A stretch of 64,000 bases of DNA from Prochlorococcus sp. AG-363-C02. GTDB taxonomy: Bacteria > Cyanobacteriota > Cyanobacteriia > PCC-6307 > Cyanobiaceae. The DNA is taken from the NCBI GenBank assembly GCA_003278345.1, contig QCFH01000002.1, positions 62,001 to 126,000 on the forward strand, read 5' to 3'. The notes beneath the pieces are model-generated. The model ran no database searches. It had not been told where the DNA came from and saw nothing but the letters and a program-made list of their open reading frames with translations. Of this stretch, positions 46,162 through 56,150 are shown in pieces (within the stretch, counting starts at the first letter, position 1; each line of letters starts with the position of its first letter). The position numbers and the translations under genes were made by a program.

Positions 46162-47070
46162 TCAATTTTTATCTGGCTTAGCGATATGGGGCAATCCCCA
46201 ACCTAGTTTGTTTCCAAGAACTTGAAAAAACTCATGATCGGACAATCTAATAAATCTAACCGGATGATTGCTTTTTCTTAGCAAGACTCTGTCCTCTGGC
46301 CAAACATAACAACCTGCTGTTCCATCAACCACCATCATCAGCCTTTCAGGTGTAGCTGGGAAGATAGTTACTGGCTCTAAGTCACTGAAGACAAGTGCTC
46401 GGGAAGCCAAAGAATGCGGAGCAATGGGCGTTAATTGAAGAACAGGACAATCAGGAGTAATAACAGGTCCTCCCGCACTTAGAGAATAAGCCGTTGATCC
46501 AGTAGGTGTAGAAAGGATTACTCCATCTGCAGAAATATCAACAGGTGCATGTCTTCCAATTGCTATCTCAAAATGACACATACTTGTCAAAGGCTCTCTA
46601 TGCAATGCCATTTCATTAAGGCAAAGTGCTTCCCATCTTCGTTGATCCCCTCGCATAACACTAACGATAAGGCTGGTTCTCTCTTCTACTTCCCATTTAT
46701 CTAAAATAATTTGCTTTATTGCATTATCAATATCGGGCAAATAAGTTTCAGCTAAGAATCCTAAATGGCCAGTATTTATTGTAAGAATTGGTACTCCAAT
46801 TGGTGCTGTCTGACGAGCTGCAGAAAGAACTGTGCCATCTCCTCCCAAAACAATTGCTAATTTCATTGAAGTATCAAATCCTTCAGGAACACATGCGTTA
46901 TATCCAAGTGTTCGCATATGTTGATCAGGATTTGCAAAGCCCAGCATTCCGCCGGCACTGCTGGCACGAACAACTTCATATCCTGCTTCTTCAAGCAAAT
47001 TATGAATAATTAGAGCTTTTTTTAAAGCAAGCTCTTTCCCATCGTTAAAAATCAGTCCTATCCTAGGCAC
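46162..47070 (-). CDS. nadK: NAD(+) kinase
   Basis: The protein has the catalytic loop [14 protein letters not shown] near residue 69, [21 protein letters not shown], and the conserved [16 protein letters not shown]. It phosphorylates NAD to NADP. The GTG at 47,070 gives a start of [13 protein letters not shown] and is preferred. An upstream TTG at 47,082 adds four residues. A nearby second NAD kinase paralogue is not seen in the window. Confidence 0.93.
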   Translation of the reverse strand: MPRIGLIFNDGKELALKKALIIHNLLEEAGYEVVRASSAGGMLGFANPDQHMRTLGYNACVPEGFDTSMKLAIVLGGDGTVLSAARQTAPIGVPILTINTGHLGFLAETYLPDIDNAIKQIILDKWEVEERTSLIVSVMRGDQRRWEALCLNEMALHREPLTSMCHFEIAIGRHAPVDISADGVILSTPTGSTAYSLSAGGPVITPDCPVLQLTPIAPHSLASRALVFSDLEPVTIFPATPERLMMVVDGTAGCYVWPEDRVLLRKSNHPVRFIRLSDHEFFQVLGNKLGWGLPHIAKPDKN

Positions 47071-47128
47071 TGACAAAATCAATAAATAACAACATTAGTC
47101 TATAAATCATTATAAGAGAAATTAAGAC

Positions 47129-48136
47129 CTAAAACTGCTCCAAAAATCTTAAGTCACTTGTGTAGAGCCTTCTAATATCATCTATTTCGTGTCTAACCAT
47201 GCAAAAACGTTCTACCCCAAGTCCAGCTGCAAAACCAGTCCACCTATCTGGATCTATTTCAAGCCCTTCCAATACAGAGGGATCTACCATTCCACAACCC
47301 ATAACTTCAAGCCATTTCCCTCTCCATTGAACATCAACCTCTACGGAAGGCTCTGTAAAGGGGAAGTAACTTGCTCTAAATCTAATAGGTATGTCACCAA
47401 AAAATGCCTTTAAAAAAGCCATAACAGTTCCTCTAAGATGACTAAAGTCCAATCCCTCATCAATTGCTAAAACTTCCACTTGATGGAATACAGGCGAATG
47501 AGTAGCGTCAACTGCATCTCGCCTATAAACTCTTCCAGGAGCAACGATTCTTATTGGAGGAGGGTTCTTCTCTAAACATCTGATCTGAACTGGTGAGGTA
47601 TGTGTTCTAAGCAGTAAATTATTTTCCAAATAAAAAGTGTCCTGCATATCCCTTGCAGGATGTCCTTCTGGAATATTTAAGGCTGCAAAATTGTAATAAT
47701 CATTTTCAATTTCAGGCCCCTCTCGGACTTCATATCCAAGTCCACAAAATAAATCAACAATTTCTTCTGTAGTGGTTATCAAAGGATGTCTATGACCAAA
47801 AGGTTTACCTTTAGCAGGAGCTGTTACATCAACACTTTCACTAGCAATTAAATCTTTTAAAGCTTCTTGTTTTAACTTGTTAATTTTTACTGAAATTAAT
47901 TCTTGTATTTGACTTTTTAAGCGATTTGCATTTTGGCCAATAGTAGGTCTCTCAGATGCACTTAAACTACCCATAGAACCAAGAATCTCTGACAAGCGTC
48001 CTTTCTTGCCAAGAAATTGAATCTTCAACCTTTCAAGTGATTCCTTATCACTTGAAGCAGTAATATCATTTTCAGCTTCTTTTCCTAACCTATTAAGGTC
48101 ATCAATTAGCTGTTGAAGAGAAACTTTTTGACTCAC
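47129..48136 (-). CDS. pheS: Phenylalanine--tRNA ligase alpha subunit
   Basis: The 335-residue protein has an N-terminal coiled-coil region (about residues 1-90) and the class II core with [10 protein letters not shown] (motif 2 side) and [20 protein letters not shown]. It ends [20 protein letters not shown] (motif 3). It forms a tetramer with PheT, which is not in this window. The start is GTG at 48,136. The divergent surE gene begins 69 bases away. Confidence 0.95.
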   Translation of the reverse strand: MSQKVSLQQLIDDLNRLGKEAENDITASSDKESLERLKIQFLGKKGRLSEILGSMGSLSASERPTIGQNANRLKSQIQELISVKINKLKQEALKDLIASESVDVTAPAKGKPFGHRHPLITTTEEIVDLFCGLGYEVREGPEIENDYYNFAALNIPEGHPARDMQDTFYLENNLLLRTHTSPVQIRCLEKNPPPIRIVAPGRVYRRDAVDATHSPVFHQVEVLAIDEGLDFSHLRGTVMAFLKAFFGDIPIRFRASYFPFTEPSVEVDVQWRGKWLEVMGCGMVDPSVLEGLEIDPDRWTGFAAGLGVERFCMVRHEIDDIRRLYTSDLRFLEQF

Positions 48137-48205
48137 AAGAAAAACAGATTGACTACAACTTTAAACAGCAATGGGTCCTATTTTGAAAAAGAGCCAAAAA
48201 GAACA

Positions 48206-49015
48206 ATGAAACCTTTGAAAATTTTAATTAGTAACGATGATGGTGTTTTTGCTGAGGGTATACGATCTCTAGCCAATGAAGCAGGCAAAAGAGGACATAA
48301 AGTAACCGTCGTTTGTCCTGATCAAGAACGATCCGCAACTGGACATGGTCTTACTTTGCAAGCTCCAATAAGAGCAGAAAGAGCAGATGAACTTTTTACA
48401 GAAGGTATAAAAGCTTGGGGATGTAGTGGAACTCCAGCGGACTGCATCAAACTAGCCCTAAATGAGTTAATTGATGAAAAGCCTGATTTGATTCTTTCAG
48501 GCATAAATCATGGTCCCAATTTAGGTACAGATATATTTTGCTCTGGAACAGTGGCTGCAGCTCTTGAAGGGACTCTAGAAGGCATACCATCTTTAGCAGT
48601 AAGCATAGCAAGCTTTCAGTGGCGAGAATTTGAATTAGCAAAAGAAATAGCTTTAAATATTGCTGAAGATGTGCTAACTAAAAATTGGCCCTATAAACTA
48701 CTTTTAAATTTAAATATTCCTCCCTGCAAATTAAATCAAATGGGTGAAATTTCTTGGACTCGACTATCAATCAGACAATATAAAGAACAATTTAGCAAGC
48801 GCCAAGATCCAAGAGGGAATAACTATTATTGGATGGCAGGAGAAGCCGTTAAGGATATTGAATCTGCTGGAGCAGGTCCTTCAAAATGGCCTAGTGATGT
48901 GTCACAAATAGAATCAAATTCTCCTTCTCTAACTCCAATACAGCCAGATTTATTCTGGAGAGGTGATCTAAATGATTTGCCCAAGCTTAATCAGGGTAAC
49001 TATTTAACTCGATAA
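48206..49015 (+). CDS. surE: 5'/3'-nucleotidase SurE
   Basis: From the ATG at 48,206 the protein has 269 residues starting [20 protein letters not shown], where the two Asp bind metal. [44 protein letters not shown] and SLAVSI follow. These are all SurE signatures. It hydrolyses nucleoside monophosphates. An upstream in-frame start at 48,113 lies inside the opposite pheS gene and would add 31 unrelated residues, so it was not used. It overlaps the convergent DUF3611 gene by 16 bases. Confidence 0.93.
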   Translation: MKPLKILISNDDGVFAEGIRSLANEAGKRGHKVTVVCPDQERSATGHGLTLQAPIRAERADELFTEGIKAWGCSGTPADCIKLALNELIDEKPDLILSGINHGPNLGTDIFCSGTVAAALEGTLEGIPSLAVSIASFQWREFELAKEIALNIAEDVLTKNWPYKLLLNLNIPPCKLNQMGEISWTRLSIRQYKEQFSKRQDPRGNNYYWMAGEAVKDIESAGAGPSKWPSDVSQIESNSPSLTPIQPDLFWRGDLNDLPKLNQGNYLTR

Positions 49016-49563
49016 ATTCTCTGAAGTAGCCAAAGAGAAAAAATTAAGCCAATTAAATGAGCAAACAATACCTGCGTATTACTTAAAACAGAAAGCATTT
49101 CCAATGAAGTTATTGGATAATTCTCCATTGAACGAACACCTGCTCCGATCGATATCCCTGGAGCCTGCATTGAAGCTTGCACAAACAAAGCTCCAGCTAA
49201 AGACTGATAACCAACCGAAGAAAAAATCAAGCCTACAAGATCTACTATCAAGCCTCTTTTCAATAATCTACTGGTTTCCCCTCGGCTAGGTCTCGCCTGA
49301 CTATTTATTGCTCTTCCTGTAAGTACAATCAACCATCCCTGCCAAAGACTATATAACAATAATAGGAATGCCAAACTAGTTAAAGACAACCCAGGGCCCA
49401 AGCCCAAGGCTCTTTCTGAGTTTCTCGCTAGACTGCTACCTACATTGTTAAACAACAACACTCCAACAACAACAACTCCAAGTACTGTTTGGATCCAAAA
49501 ACGGATCCAACCTATTCGACGCATGCCTAAGGCAAGCAAAGGGAAATCGGGCTGGCCGGCCAT
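49000..49563 (-). CDS. DUF3611 family membrane protein
   Basis: From the ATG at 49,563 the protein has 187 residues ([21 protein letters not shown]). Four hydrophobic segments lie at about 20-45, 65-90, 105-130 and 155-180. The sequence [15 protein letters not shown] and the second conserved segment [19 protein letters not shown] fit DUF3611, a cyanobacterial and plastid membrane family of unknown function. A TTG at 49,572 is possible. It is divergent from ribF. Confidence 0.8.
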   Translation of the reverse strand: MAGQPDFPLLALGMRRIGWIRFWIQTVLGVVVVGVLLFNNVGSSLARNSERALGLGPGLSLTSLAFLLLLYSLWQGWLIVLTGRAINSQARPSRGETSRLLKRGLIVDLVGLIFSSVGYQSLAGALFVQASMQAPGISIGAGVRSMENYPITSLEMLSVLSNTQVLFAHLIGLIFSLWLLQRIYRVK

Positions 49564-49623
49564 CAAAATCAATACGGCATTACCCCAAACTTGCCACTTA
49601 AATAAGAAAATTGCACGTTAATC

Positions 49624-50532
49624 TTGATTTCAGTCTGCTCACCACTTAAAGCGCGCCTACCTACAGCATTAGCTCTTGGTAGCTTTGATGGCCTTCATGC
49701 TGGCCATAGAAGTGTTATAGAAACAATTACAACTAGAGGTTTAGGTATACCAACCGTAGTTAGTTTCTGGCCGCATCCAAGAGAAGTTCTTTATGGAGAA
49801 TCTAGACTAAGACTATATCTTCCATCAGAAAAAGCATTATTACTTGAACCATTAGGAATAGAGCAATTAGTTCTAGTCCCCTTTGATCGATCATTAGCCT
49901 CACTTAGTGCCCAAGAATTCTTCCATCAAATTTTAATAAGCAATCTTCAAGCAAGGCATATTGCAGTAGGAGCAAACTTTAGATTTGGTAAAGGCAGAGA
50001 TGGCGATACTTCAACGCTAGTTGATCTAGGAAAGTCATCAGGCATAACAATAACAGTTGTAGATATTATTGAAGATGAGAAAGGGAGAATGAGTAGCAGC
50101 AGAATTAGATCAGCTCTAAAACAAGGCGATCTCAAAACAACTAACTATTTATTAAACAGTGACTACACTTTTAGCGGATATGTTGTTCCAGGCAAGGGTT
50201 TAGGGAAAAAACTAGGTTGGCCTACAGCAAATCTTCAGGTTGACTGCAGAAAGCTCATACCAGGTCCTGGCGTTTATGCAGTTTTAGCAAAAGAAGTGAA
50301 TATGAATTACTCTCCCGCTGTAATGAATTTGGGCAGTCAACCGACTATTGACCCTAAAGCTCCATCGGCTACTGAAGTTCACATCCTAAATAAAAAAGTT
50401 AACTTAGAAGGGAAAGAGTTAATTATCAAACCAATTAAAAGAATAAGATCTCAAAAGAAATTTGAAAGTTTAGAAGATCTAAGCAATCAGATTAAAATAG
50501 ATGCAGAAATGGCTATTTCGATATTGACTTAA
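49624..50532 (+). CDS. ribF: Bifunctional riboflavin kinase / FAD synthetase
   Basis: The 302-residue protein has an N-terminal FAD synthetase domain: ALGSFDGLHAGHRSVI near residue 17, VGANFRFGKGRDGD and SSSRIRSALKQGD. The riboflavin kinase domain has FSGYVVPGKGLGKKLGWPTANLQ near 180, VMNLGSQPT and EVHILN. It makes FMN and FAD. The start is TTG at 49,624, 61 bases from the divergent DUF3611 ATG. Confidence 0.93.
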   Translation: MISVCSPLKARLPTALALGSFDGLHAGHRSVIETITTRGLGIPTVVSFWPHPREVLYGESRLRLYLPSEKALLLEPLGIEQLVLVPFDRSLASLSAQEFFHQILISNLQARHIAVGANFRFGKGRDGDTSTLVDLGKSSGITITVVDIIEDEKGRMSSSRIRSALKQGDLKTTNYLLNSDYTFSGYVVPGKGLGKKLGWPTANLQVDCRKLIPGPGVYAVLAKEVNMNYSPAVMNLGSQPTIDPKAPSATEVHILNKKVNLEGKELIIKPIKRIRSQKKFESLEDLSNQIKIDAEMAISILT

Positions 50533-50549
50533 CTATGGAATTAGAAAGC

Positions 50550-50657
50550 TTAGGGATAAGCATTAGCAAGTCCCCAAACCACAAAAAATCCTATGCCTCC
50601 AAGCAAAACCACTCCCCAAATCAAAACATTAATGCTTTCAAAGTCAGCTTTTTCCAT
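50550..50657 (-). CDS. Single-helix 35-residue membrane protein, unrecognised
   Basis: An ATG at 50,657 opens 35 codons ending in TAA: a short acidic N-terminus (MEKADFESIN) and a single hydrophobic helix (VLIWGVVLLGGIGFFVVWGL) with tail ANAYP. Size and topology resemble small subunits of photosynthetic or NDH complexes, but no family was identified. It lies on the opposite strand between ribF and thiE in a short gap, and the reading frame reads like real protein rather than chance sequence. Function unknown. Confidence 0.55.
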   Translation of the reverse strand: MEKADFESINVLIWGVVLLGGIGFFVVWGLANAYP

Positions 50658-50699
50658 TACAAGGGAACATGCAAGTTATCTAACATTGGCACGAAATAA

Positions 50700-51740
50700 A
50701 TGAGTGTCACCCCAAATATAAATCAAAATGTGGCTCAGCTAATAGACGCCAATCTTGACAGAGCAAGAGAAGGCCTTCGAGCTATTGAAGATTGGTGCAG
50801 GTTTGGCTTAAAAGAAAAAGAAAAAGTAATCACTATAAAGAATTGGAGGCATCTACTCAGCCAGCAACATCTTGAGATCTATAAAAGAGCAAGATCAGCA
50901 AGCAATGATAAAGGAGCAGGACTTAATCATCCAGCTCAAGAAATGCGCGATAATCCAAAGGAAATAGTAGCTGCTAATTTCGGTAGAGTTCAAGAAGCTT
51001 TAAGAGTAATAGAAGAATTCTCCCGCCTATCTAATCCAGATCTGTCAAAGCTTTCCTCTGAAATCAGATATCTAGCCTATGATTTAGAATTAAATATTAT
51101 AAAATCTTGTGATTTCAATAGTCGTGTTAATAAAATTAAATCCTGCAAAATTTGCCTAATCACCAAACCTCATAAGGAAATTGCAGAAATAGTTTTATCA
51201 GCGATCAATGCAGGGGTAAAGATGATTCAATATAGATGCAAAACAGGTTCTGATATAGAGAATCTTGCTATAGCAAAAGAGCTTTCTTTAATCTGCAAAA
51301 CCAACAAATCACTTTTGATAATAAATGATAGGTTAGATATTGCTCTTGCGTCAGATGCTGACGGTGTTCACCTAGGACAAGAAGATATACCAGTATCAGA
51401 TGCTAGGAAGATAATTGGAGATGAGAAGCTTATTGGTCTTAGCACTCATTCAATTGAACAAGTTCAAATTGCTCAAGAACAAAGTTGCGACTATATAGGA
51501 TTAGGTCCTATTTATCCTACAAATTCAAAAATTATAAGTAAATCTATAGGAACTGATTTTCTAAATCAATTACAAAAGACAAACAATATTCCATTATTTG
51601 CTATTGGTGGAATAAATAAAGACAACATATCTGAAGTTGTAAAAGCTGGGGCAAAAAGAGTAGCCGTGATAAATGCAATTATGGCCGCTGATGATTCTTA
51701 CTTAGCAAGCAAAGAGCTGATGGAGCAACTTAACAAGTGA
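50700..51740 (+). CDS. thiE: Thiamine phosphate synthase with ThiD2-like N-terminal domain
   Basis: The 346-residue protein has an N-terminal extension of about 135 residues (LIDANLDRAREGLRAIEDWC) typical of cyanobacterial ThiE (ThiD2-type domain). The ThiE barrel follows, with CLITKPHKE, MIQYRCKTGSD, LIINDRLDIAL, DGVHLGQEDIPV, YIGLGPIYPTNSK and FAIGGINKDNI. It joins the thiazole and pyrimidine phosphates. The stop overlaps the thiS start by 4 bases (GTGA). Confidence 0.94.
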   Translation: MSVTPNINQNVAQLIDANLDRAREGLRAIEDWCRFGLKEKEKVITIKNWRHLLSQQHLEIYKRARSASNDKGAGLNHPAQEMRDNPKEIVAANFGRVQEALRVIEEFSRLSNPDLSKLSSEIRYLAYDLELNIIKSCDFNSRVNKIKSCKICLITKPHKEIAEIVLSAINAGVKMIQYRCKTGSDIENLAIAKELSLICKTNKSLLIINDRLDIALASDADGVHLGQEDIPVSDARKIIGDEKLIGLSTHSIEQVQIAQEQSCDYIGLGPIYPTNSKIISKSIGTDFLNQLQKTNNIPLFAIGGINKDNISEVVKAGAKRVAVINAIMAADDSYLASKELMEQLNK

Positions 51741-51946
51741 AACTTTCAATAAATGGAGAACAAAAACTAATTGCATTGGAAGAAAAAAACTCTTCACTTA
51801 TGATTTTAATTGAACAATTAGGCCTTAATCCCAAATTAATTGTTGTTGAATTTAACGGAAAAATTATAAATTCAAAGAACTGGCCTGGCCAAAAAGTACG
51901 CGATGGAGATATTCTCGAAATAGTAACTATTGTTGGCGGCGGTTAA
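51737..51946 (+). CDS. thiS: Sulfur carrier protein ThiS
   Basis: The 69-residue beta-grasp protein ends in the diagnostic Gly-Gly (VTIVGGG), whose C-terminus is adenylated and thiocarboxylated. It begins GTGAAACTTTCA overlapping the thiE stop, so the two are coupled. It delivers sulfur for the thiazole ring of thiamine. Confidence 0.92.
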   Translation: MKLSINGEQKLIALEEKNSSLMILIEQLGLNPKLIVVEFNGKIINSKNWPGQKVRDGDILEIVTIVGGG

Positions 51947-52135
51947 CAACAACAAAACAATCAACCCTCTAACAAGCGAGACAAACAGGTCCAAATCTTA
52001 ATTTTTTATAAAAAATATGGGCTAAAAAGTCCAATTTCTGAAATCTTTATATTTTCTTCCGCTAAAAACTCGCAACATGTCTCAAGTCAGCGGTTACACA
52101 CAGTTAAGTTATCCATACGTTTTATTTTTACAAAG

Positions 52136-52303
52136 GTGGCTGCTTCTTCTAAGCCAGAGTCTCTATCAATGAAATGGGAGCAGAATGGCGAATTAGCCCA
52201 AAGGGATCTATCTGAGCTTGTTAATCGATTACTTGATGTTGAATCACAAAGCAATAGCAATGAGCTTTCTAGATTAGGCACAAAATATGACAACCCTGAG
52301 TAA
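52136..52303 (+). CDS. Small hypothetical protein (GTG start)
   Basis: From the GTG at 52,136 the frame encodes 55 residues: a short Ser/Lys region (AASSKPESLSMKWEQ), then a charged helical part (GELAQRDLSELVNRLLDVES) and ending YDNPE. The sequence looks like genuine coding sequence. An ATG at 52,077 opens another frame of 31 codons and is not favoured. No family recognised. It lies between thiS and the next small ORF, both on the plus strand. Confidence 0.45.
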   Translation: MAASSKPESLSMKWEQNGELAQRDLSELVNRLLDVESQSNSNELSRLGTKYDNPE

Positions 52304-52347
52304 TATTTCCATGAGACTCTTGCTATAAATTATTCCATGAGGAATTA

Positions 52348-52518
52348 TTGGCGGAGTCAACAAAAGGATATTCTTTGTCAATCAAAAGATCTATAACCTG
52401 GATAAATACGCCGGTTCTAATGAAAGCATTAGAAAGGTATCAAGAGGGTAGCCTTACAAAACCTATGAAAATGTGGCTTGAAGAGATATTAGAGATTAGC
52501 AATAATCAAATAAATTAA
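52348..52518 (+). CDS. Small hypothetical protein (TTG start)
   Basis: A TTG at 52,348, four bases after a GAGGA ribosome-binding-like segment, opens a frame of 56 residues: MAESTKGYSLSIKRSITWIN, then TPVLMKALERYQEGSLTKP and MKMWLEEILEI. The amphipathic helical second half reads like a real protein. It overlaps the 3' end of the convergent larB gene by 4 bases. No family recognised. Confidence 0.45.
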   Translation: MAESTKGYSLSIKRSITWINTPVLMKALERYQEGSLTKPMKMWLEEILEISNNQIN

Positions 52519-53186
52519 AAATTATTTTTTATACCTGATTTCAAAATCCTCAAAGCAGCCATTGCTGCACCATAGCCATTATCAATATTTACTACTAATA
52601 ATCCTGGAGCACAACTTGCAAGCATTCCATTAAGAGCTGCTTCACCTCCTCTACTTACACCATAGCCTATAGATATCGGCACCCCAATAATGGGCTGCGA
52701 GATTAGCCCTGCAATAACTGTGGGAAGAGATCCTTCCATTCCTGCACAAACAATTACAACTGAAGCCTTATTTATTACTTGCAAATTTGTAAGAAGTCGA
52801 TGCAGTCCTGCAACTCCAACATCCAATAACATTTCTGATTTAATACCATGTAGACGCAAAGAAAGCTCCACTTCTGAAGCAACCCTAAAATCACTTGTAC
52901 CTCCACTGACAATAAGTACCTCTCCTAAAGAAGGTTCAACTAAAAGTGCATCGCCTAATGTCAAACAGGAAGAATCATAATGATATTTAGCATCATCAAA
53001 GATTTCTAATAACTCCAATGCTTTCTTTTCATTGACTCTAGTTACTAAGGCCAATTGCTTTGCGGCTTTAATTTTTCTCAAAATTTGTGCAATTTGTTCG
53101 CATGATTTGTTTTCACCCCAAACCGCTTCAACCATCCCCAAGCGCTTAAGACGTTCGAGATCTAAAAAAATTTGTTTATCTATCAT
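52515..53186 (-). CDS. larB: LarB-like nicotinate-mononucleotide carboxylase
   Basis: The 223-residue protein is of the PurE-like LarB family. An N-terminal region (CEQIAQILRKIK) precedes the core VSGGTSDFRVASEVELSLRL, VGVAGLHRLL, VCAGMEGSLPTVIAGLISQP and IGVPISIGYGVSRGGEAALN. LarB carboxylates nicotinic-acid adenine dinucleotide in synthesis of the nickel-pincer nucleotide. LarC and LarE are not in the window. It overlaps the upstream TIGR03792 gene by 4 bases. Confidence 0.85.
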   Translation of the reverse strand: MIDKQIFLDLERLKRLGMVEAVWGENKSCEQIAQILRKIKAAKQLALVTRVNEKKALELLEIFDDAKYHYDSSCLTLGDALLVEPSLGEVLIVSGGTSDFRVASEVELSLRLHGIKSEMLLDVGVAGLHRLLTNLQVINKASVVIVCAGMEGSLPTVIAGLISQPIIGVPISIGYGVSRGGEAALNGMLASCAPGLLVVNIDNGYGAAMAALRILKSGIKNNF

Positions 53187-53641
53187 TGCGGCAAAAACTC
53201 TCCTTGAGATTTAATCGGGAAAGGATTAATAAAGTCTTTATTGGTTAAGTTCATAGCTAACTTTTCAAAAGCAATTTGAACTTTATCAATTTCTGATTGA
53301 GGAATATTTTTCCAGTCCGAACGACTAGCCCAACTAATAAGCAATAATGCCTCTTCATTTTTAGGGTCCCAAAAAATTTCCCTCTTAACAAAGCCTTTTT
53401 GTTTTTTTAGCCAAGGTTCCCAACTTTTTTTCTCAGCAGCTAACCAAGCCTCTCTATCTTCCTTAGAAACGCTTAATCGAAGATACTCAATAACAGTTGT
53501 ATGAACGTTATTCAAGTCAGAAGTAGTAGAAGGAAGTACAGCTTGAACATTGATTAGAAAAAATATTACTAAAGCCGTAAAAAATGCCCAAATTGATATG
53601 GATCGACTTCTCGTAAATATATTAAACAAAGATGATTTCAT
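53183..53641 (-). CDS. TIGR03792 family protein
   Basis: The 152-residue protein has an N-terminal hydrophobic segment (about 17-35, [16 protein letters not shown]). A domain with [37 protein letters not shown] and [17 protein letters not shown] follows, typical of the cyanobacterial TIGR03792 family (related to antibiotic-biosynthesis monooxygenase folds). It is coupled to ispF upstream and larB downstream by 4-base overlaps. Function unknown. Confidence 0.8.
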   Translation of the reverse strand: MKSSLFNIFTRSRSISIWAFFTALVIFFLINVQAVLPSTTSDLNNVHTTVIEYLRLSVSKEDREAWLAAEKKSWEPWLKKQKGFVKREIFWDPKNEEALLLISWASRSDWKNIPQSEIDKVQIAFEKLAMNLTNKDFINPFPIKSQGEFLPQ

Positions 53642-54126
53642 ATATTTACTAATAGCGCAACTGCATGACTACTAATCCCTTCTTCGCGTCCTTCAGGACC
53701 AAGCAATTCATTAGTTGTTGCTTTAATACCAACATCATCAATCTCAATCCCAATGCTTTGAGCAATATTTTTCCGCATTAATTCAATGTGAGGTTTTAAT
53801 TTAGGTCTTTCAGCAATAACAACAGAATCGATGTTGGATACCCTCCAACCTTTCTCTTTTAAAAGTTCGGAAACTTGCTCTAGGAGAAACAAGCTATCTG
53901 CACCTTCCCATTGAGGATCATCAGGTGGAAAATATTTACCGATATCTCCTAATGATAGTGCTCCTAACATTGCATCCATTACTGCATGTACAAGAACGTC
54001 AGCATCACTATGCCCATCAAGACCTAATCCATCAGGATGATCAAGTTTAACTCCACCAAGAATTAAAAGTCTTTTAGCAACTAATCGATGAATATCATAA
54101 CCATTTCCGATGCGAATATGTGGCAT
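53638..54126 (-). CDS. ispF: 2-C-methyl-D-erythritol 2,4-cyclodiphosphate synthase
   Basis: From the ATG at 54,126 the protein has 162 residues. The motif [11 protein letters not shown] supplies the zinc-binding Asp and His, and [20 protein letters not shown] is the family signature. [11 protein letters not shown] and KATTNELLG follow. It makes the cyclic diphosphate intermediate of the MEP isoprenoid pathway. An ATG at 54,138 would add MIES. It is coupled to the next gene by 4-base overlap. Confidence 0.94.
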   Translation of the reverse strand: MPHIRIGNGYDIHRLVAKRLLILGGVKLDHPDGLGLDGHSDADVLVHAVMDAMLGALSLGDIGKYFPPDDPQWEGADSLFLLEQVSELLKEKGWRVSNIDSVVIAERPKLKPHIELMRKNIAQSIGIEIDDVGIKATTNELLGPEGREEGISSHAVALLVNI

Positions 54127-54355
54127 AGACTCAATCATAGAGATGGATTACAAGGTTGCATGTGAACCGAGACGGACTTGGGATTCAATAACAACATTTC
54201 GCCAGATAAATGTCTAGCATTTATAGCTATTTTCATTCTAGCTGAGACGATTGATTGTGAAAGAAATACAGAGGAATTATTTAAGAATTTGAGACTAATT
54301 ATTTTTCTTATTTCATATTAACTAAATAAATATTCAAATTTTTCCAACCACCTCT

Positions 54356-55150
54356 CTAATCCCACCAGGGATCTTCAATTGGATCATGATCTTTTCTTAA
54401 AAGAAAATCTAAGTTATTACCGCTGTAAGGATCCACCTTAGATCTTGCAAGCAGCTCTTTTTGAATCCAACGTTCATATAATTCTGGTCGCCGAGACTTT
54501 GTTCGAAACTCTCTTTGTTCCTGTCTCCAATATGAAATTTCAGCATGATTACCTTTTCTCAAAACTTCTGGGACCTCTAAATCACGGAACTTAGCTGGTC
54601 TTGTGTAATGAGGGTGTTCAAGCAATAAATCTGAGTGGCTCTCTTCAACTAAAGACTCGGCACTCCCGATAGTTCCTGGCAGCAATCGTATAACACCATT
54701 AATAATGGTCATTGCCGGCAATTCGCCTCCAGTTAAAACAAAATCTCCTATAGAAACCTCTTCATCAGCAAGTGTTCTTATTCGTTCATCAAATCCTTCA
54801 TATTGCCCACAAATCAAAACAAGTTGATCATATTCTTTTGACCATCGCCACAAATCCTCTTGTAAAACTTGATCGCCCTGCGGAGTCATCATTAAAACTC
54901 TTCTTTTTGAAGAAGTAGGAATAGAGTCAAATGCATCAAAAAATGGTTCAGGCTTAAGGACCATTCCAACACCTCCTCCATATGGCTCATCATCTACTTT
55001 GTGATAGTTATCATCAGTGAAGTTCCTAGGATTATACAAATTAAGATCAGCTATCCCGGAAGAAAGAGCTCGGCCAATAACTCCAAGTTCATTCAAACCA
55101 CTAAAAGCAGTAGGTGTAAGTGTTATAACATCTATTTTATATGTAGACAT
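54356..55150 (-). CDS. trmD: tRNA (guanine37-N1)-methyltransferase
   Basis: The 264-residue SPOUT methyltransferase has DDEPYGGGVGMVLKPEPF near residue 55, VLICGQYEGFDERI near 110 and VSIGDFVLTGGELPAM near 130 (the knot). LLEHPHYTRP follows near 175. It methylates G37 in tRNAs reading CNN codons. It lies 5 bases downstream of era on the same strand. Confidence 0.96.
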   Translation of the reverse strand: MSTYKIDVITLTPTAFSGLNELGVIGRALSSGIADLNLYNPRNFTDDNYHKVDDEPYGGGVGMVLKPEPFFDAFDSIPTSSKRRVLMMTPQGDQVLQEDLWRWSKEYDQLVLICGQYEGFDERIRTLADEEVSIGDFVLTGGELPAMTIINGVIRLLPGTIGSAESLVEESHSDLLLEHPHYTRPAKFRDLEVPEVLRKGNHAEISYWRQEQREFRTKSRRPELYERWIQKELLARSKVDPYSGNNLDFLLRKDHDPIEDPWWD

Positions 55151-55155
55151 AATTT

Positions 55156-56100
55156 TTATTTTCCTTGAAAACCAAGCTCAGCCAACTTTTCAGGTTTACG
55201 TCGCCAATCAGGAGCAACTTTAACAAAAAGCTCCAGATAAACAGGGCCATTTATTATTTTCTGTATCTGTAGTCTCGCGCCATGTCCAATTACCTTCAAC
55301 ATAGATCCACCCTTGCCAATTAAAATTCCCTTTTGACTTTTACGTTCTACAAAAACAGTTGCCAATACAGCAGTTCTTTTAGAATTTGAACCCTTCTTAT
55401 TATTTTTAGAAATTTCTTCAATCCGGTCAATCTTTACAGCAACACTATGAGGGACCTCTTCTCTAGTATTAAGCAAAACTTGCTCACGGATAAGTTCACT
55501 TAAGAGGATTTCTTCAGGTTGTTCCGAGGTAATGTTTTTTGGATATAGATAAGGTCCTTTTGGTAGAGAAGATGAAATACTCTCTAAAAAATCACTACAT
55601 CCTTTACCAGTTATTGCATTGCAACAAAAGATTGGCCAATCTTTGTTACCAATAAAATCTTTGTAAGCTTTGATTCTTTCCACAGATCCAACTTCTGGTA
55701 CAAGATCCCATTTATTTAGAATGACTACTACTGGAATATTTATATCCTGAAGCAATCTCACAATAAAAAGGTCTCCTTTACCAGGCACTTCACAGCCTTC
55801 AAAAATTAGCAATATACAATCCACCTCTCCTATAACCTTTCTAGAAATCTGAACTAATCTTTCTCCTAATAAATGATGTGGCTTATGAATTCCTGGAGTA
55901 TCTACAAAAACCAATTGTGCCTTTGGTGTTGTCAAAATAGCTCTTAATCTATTTCGAGTTGTCTGAGCCACTGGCGAAGTAATTGCAACTTTCTTTCCTA
56001 TAAGTTGATTTACTAAGGTTGATTTCCCAACATTAGGCCGACCGATCAAAGCAACAAAACCTGATCTATATCCTTCTGGAATAGGTTCGAATAATGACAT
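55156..56100 (-). CDS. era: GTPase Era
   Basis: The 314-residue protein has G1 GRPNVGKST near residue 20, G3 DTPGIHKPHHLL, G4 NKWDLV near 130 and the C-terminal KH domain with VERKSQKGILIGKGGSMLKV near 255. Era assists 30S subunit assembly. It is the first gene of the era-trmD pair, divergent from the plus-strand gene at 56,151. Confidence 0.97.
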   Translation of the reverse strand: MSLFEPIPEGYRSGFVALIGRPNVGKSTLVNQLIGKKVAITSPVAQTTRNRLRAILTTPKAQLVFVDTPGIHKPHHLLGERLVQISRKVIGEVDCILLIFEGCEVPGKGDLFIVRLLQDINIPVVVILNKWDLVPEVGSVERIKAYKDFIGNKDWPIFCCNAITGKGCSDFLESISSSLPKGPYLYPKNITSEQPEEILLSELIREQVLLNTREEVPHSVAVKIDRIEEISKNNKKGSNSKRTAVLATVFVERKSQKGILIGKGGSMLKVIGHGARLQIQKIINGPVYLELFVKVAPDWRRKPEKLAELGFQGK

Positions 56101-56150
56101 TATCTAATGTTATTACTTAGATAGCCTGACTCAATAAGGCAAATAAATCC

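Noticed and set aside
54139-54355. Short ATG frame of 24 codons between ispF and trmD
   Set aside because: It is too short, with no ribosome-binding site or recognised sequence. The 217-base region shows nothing else.
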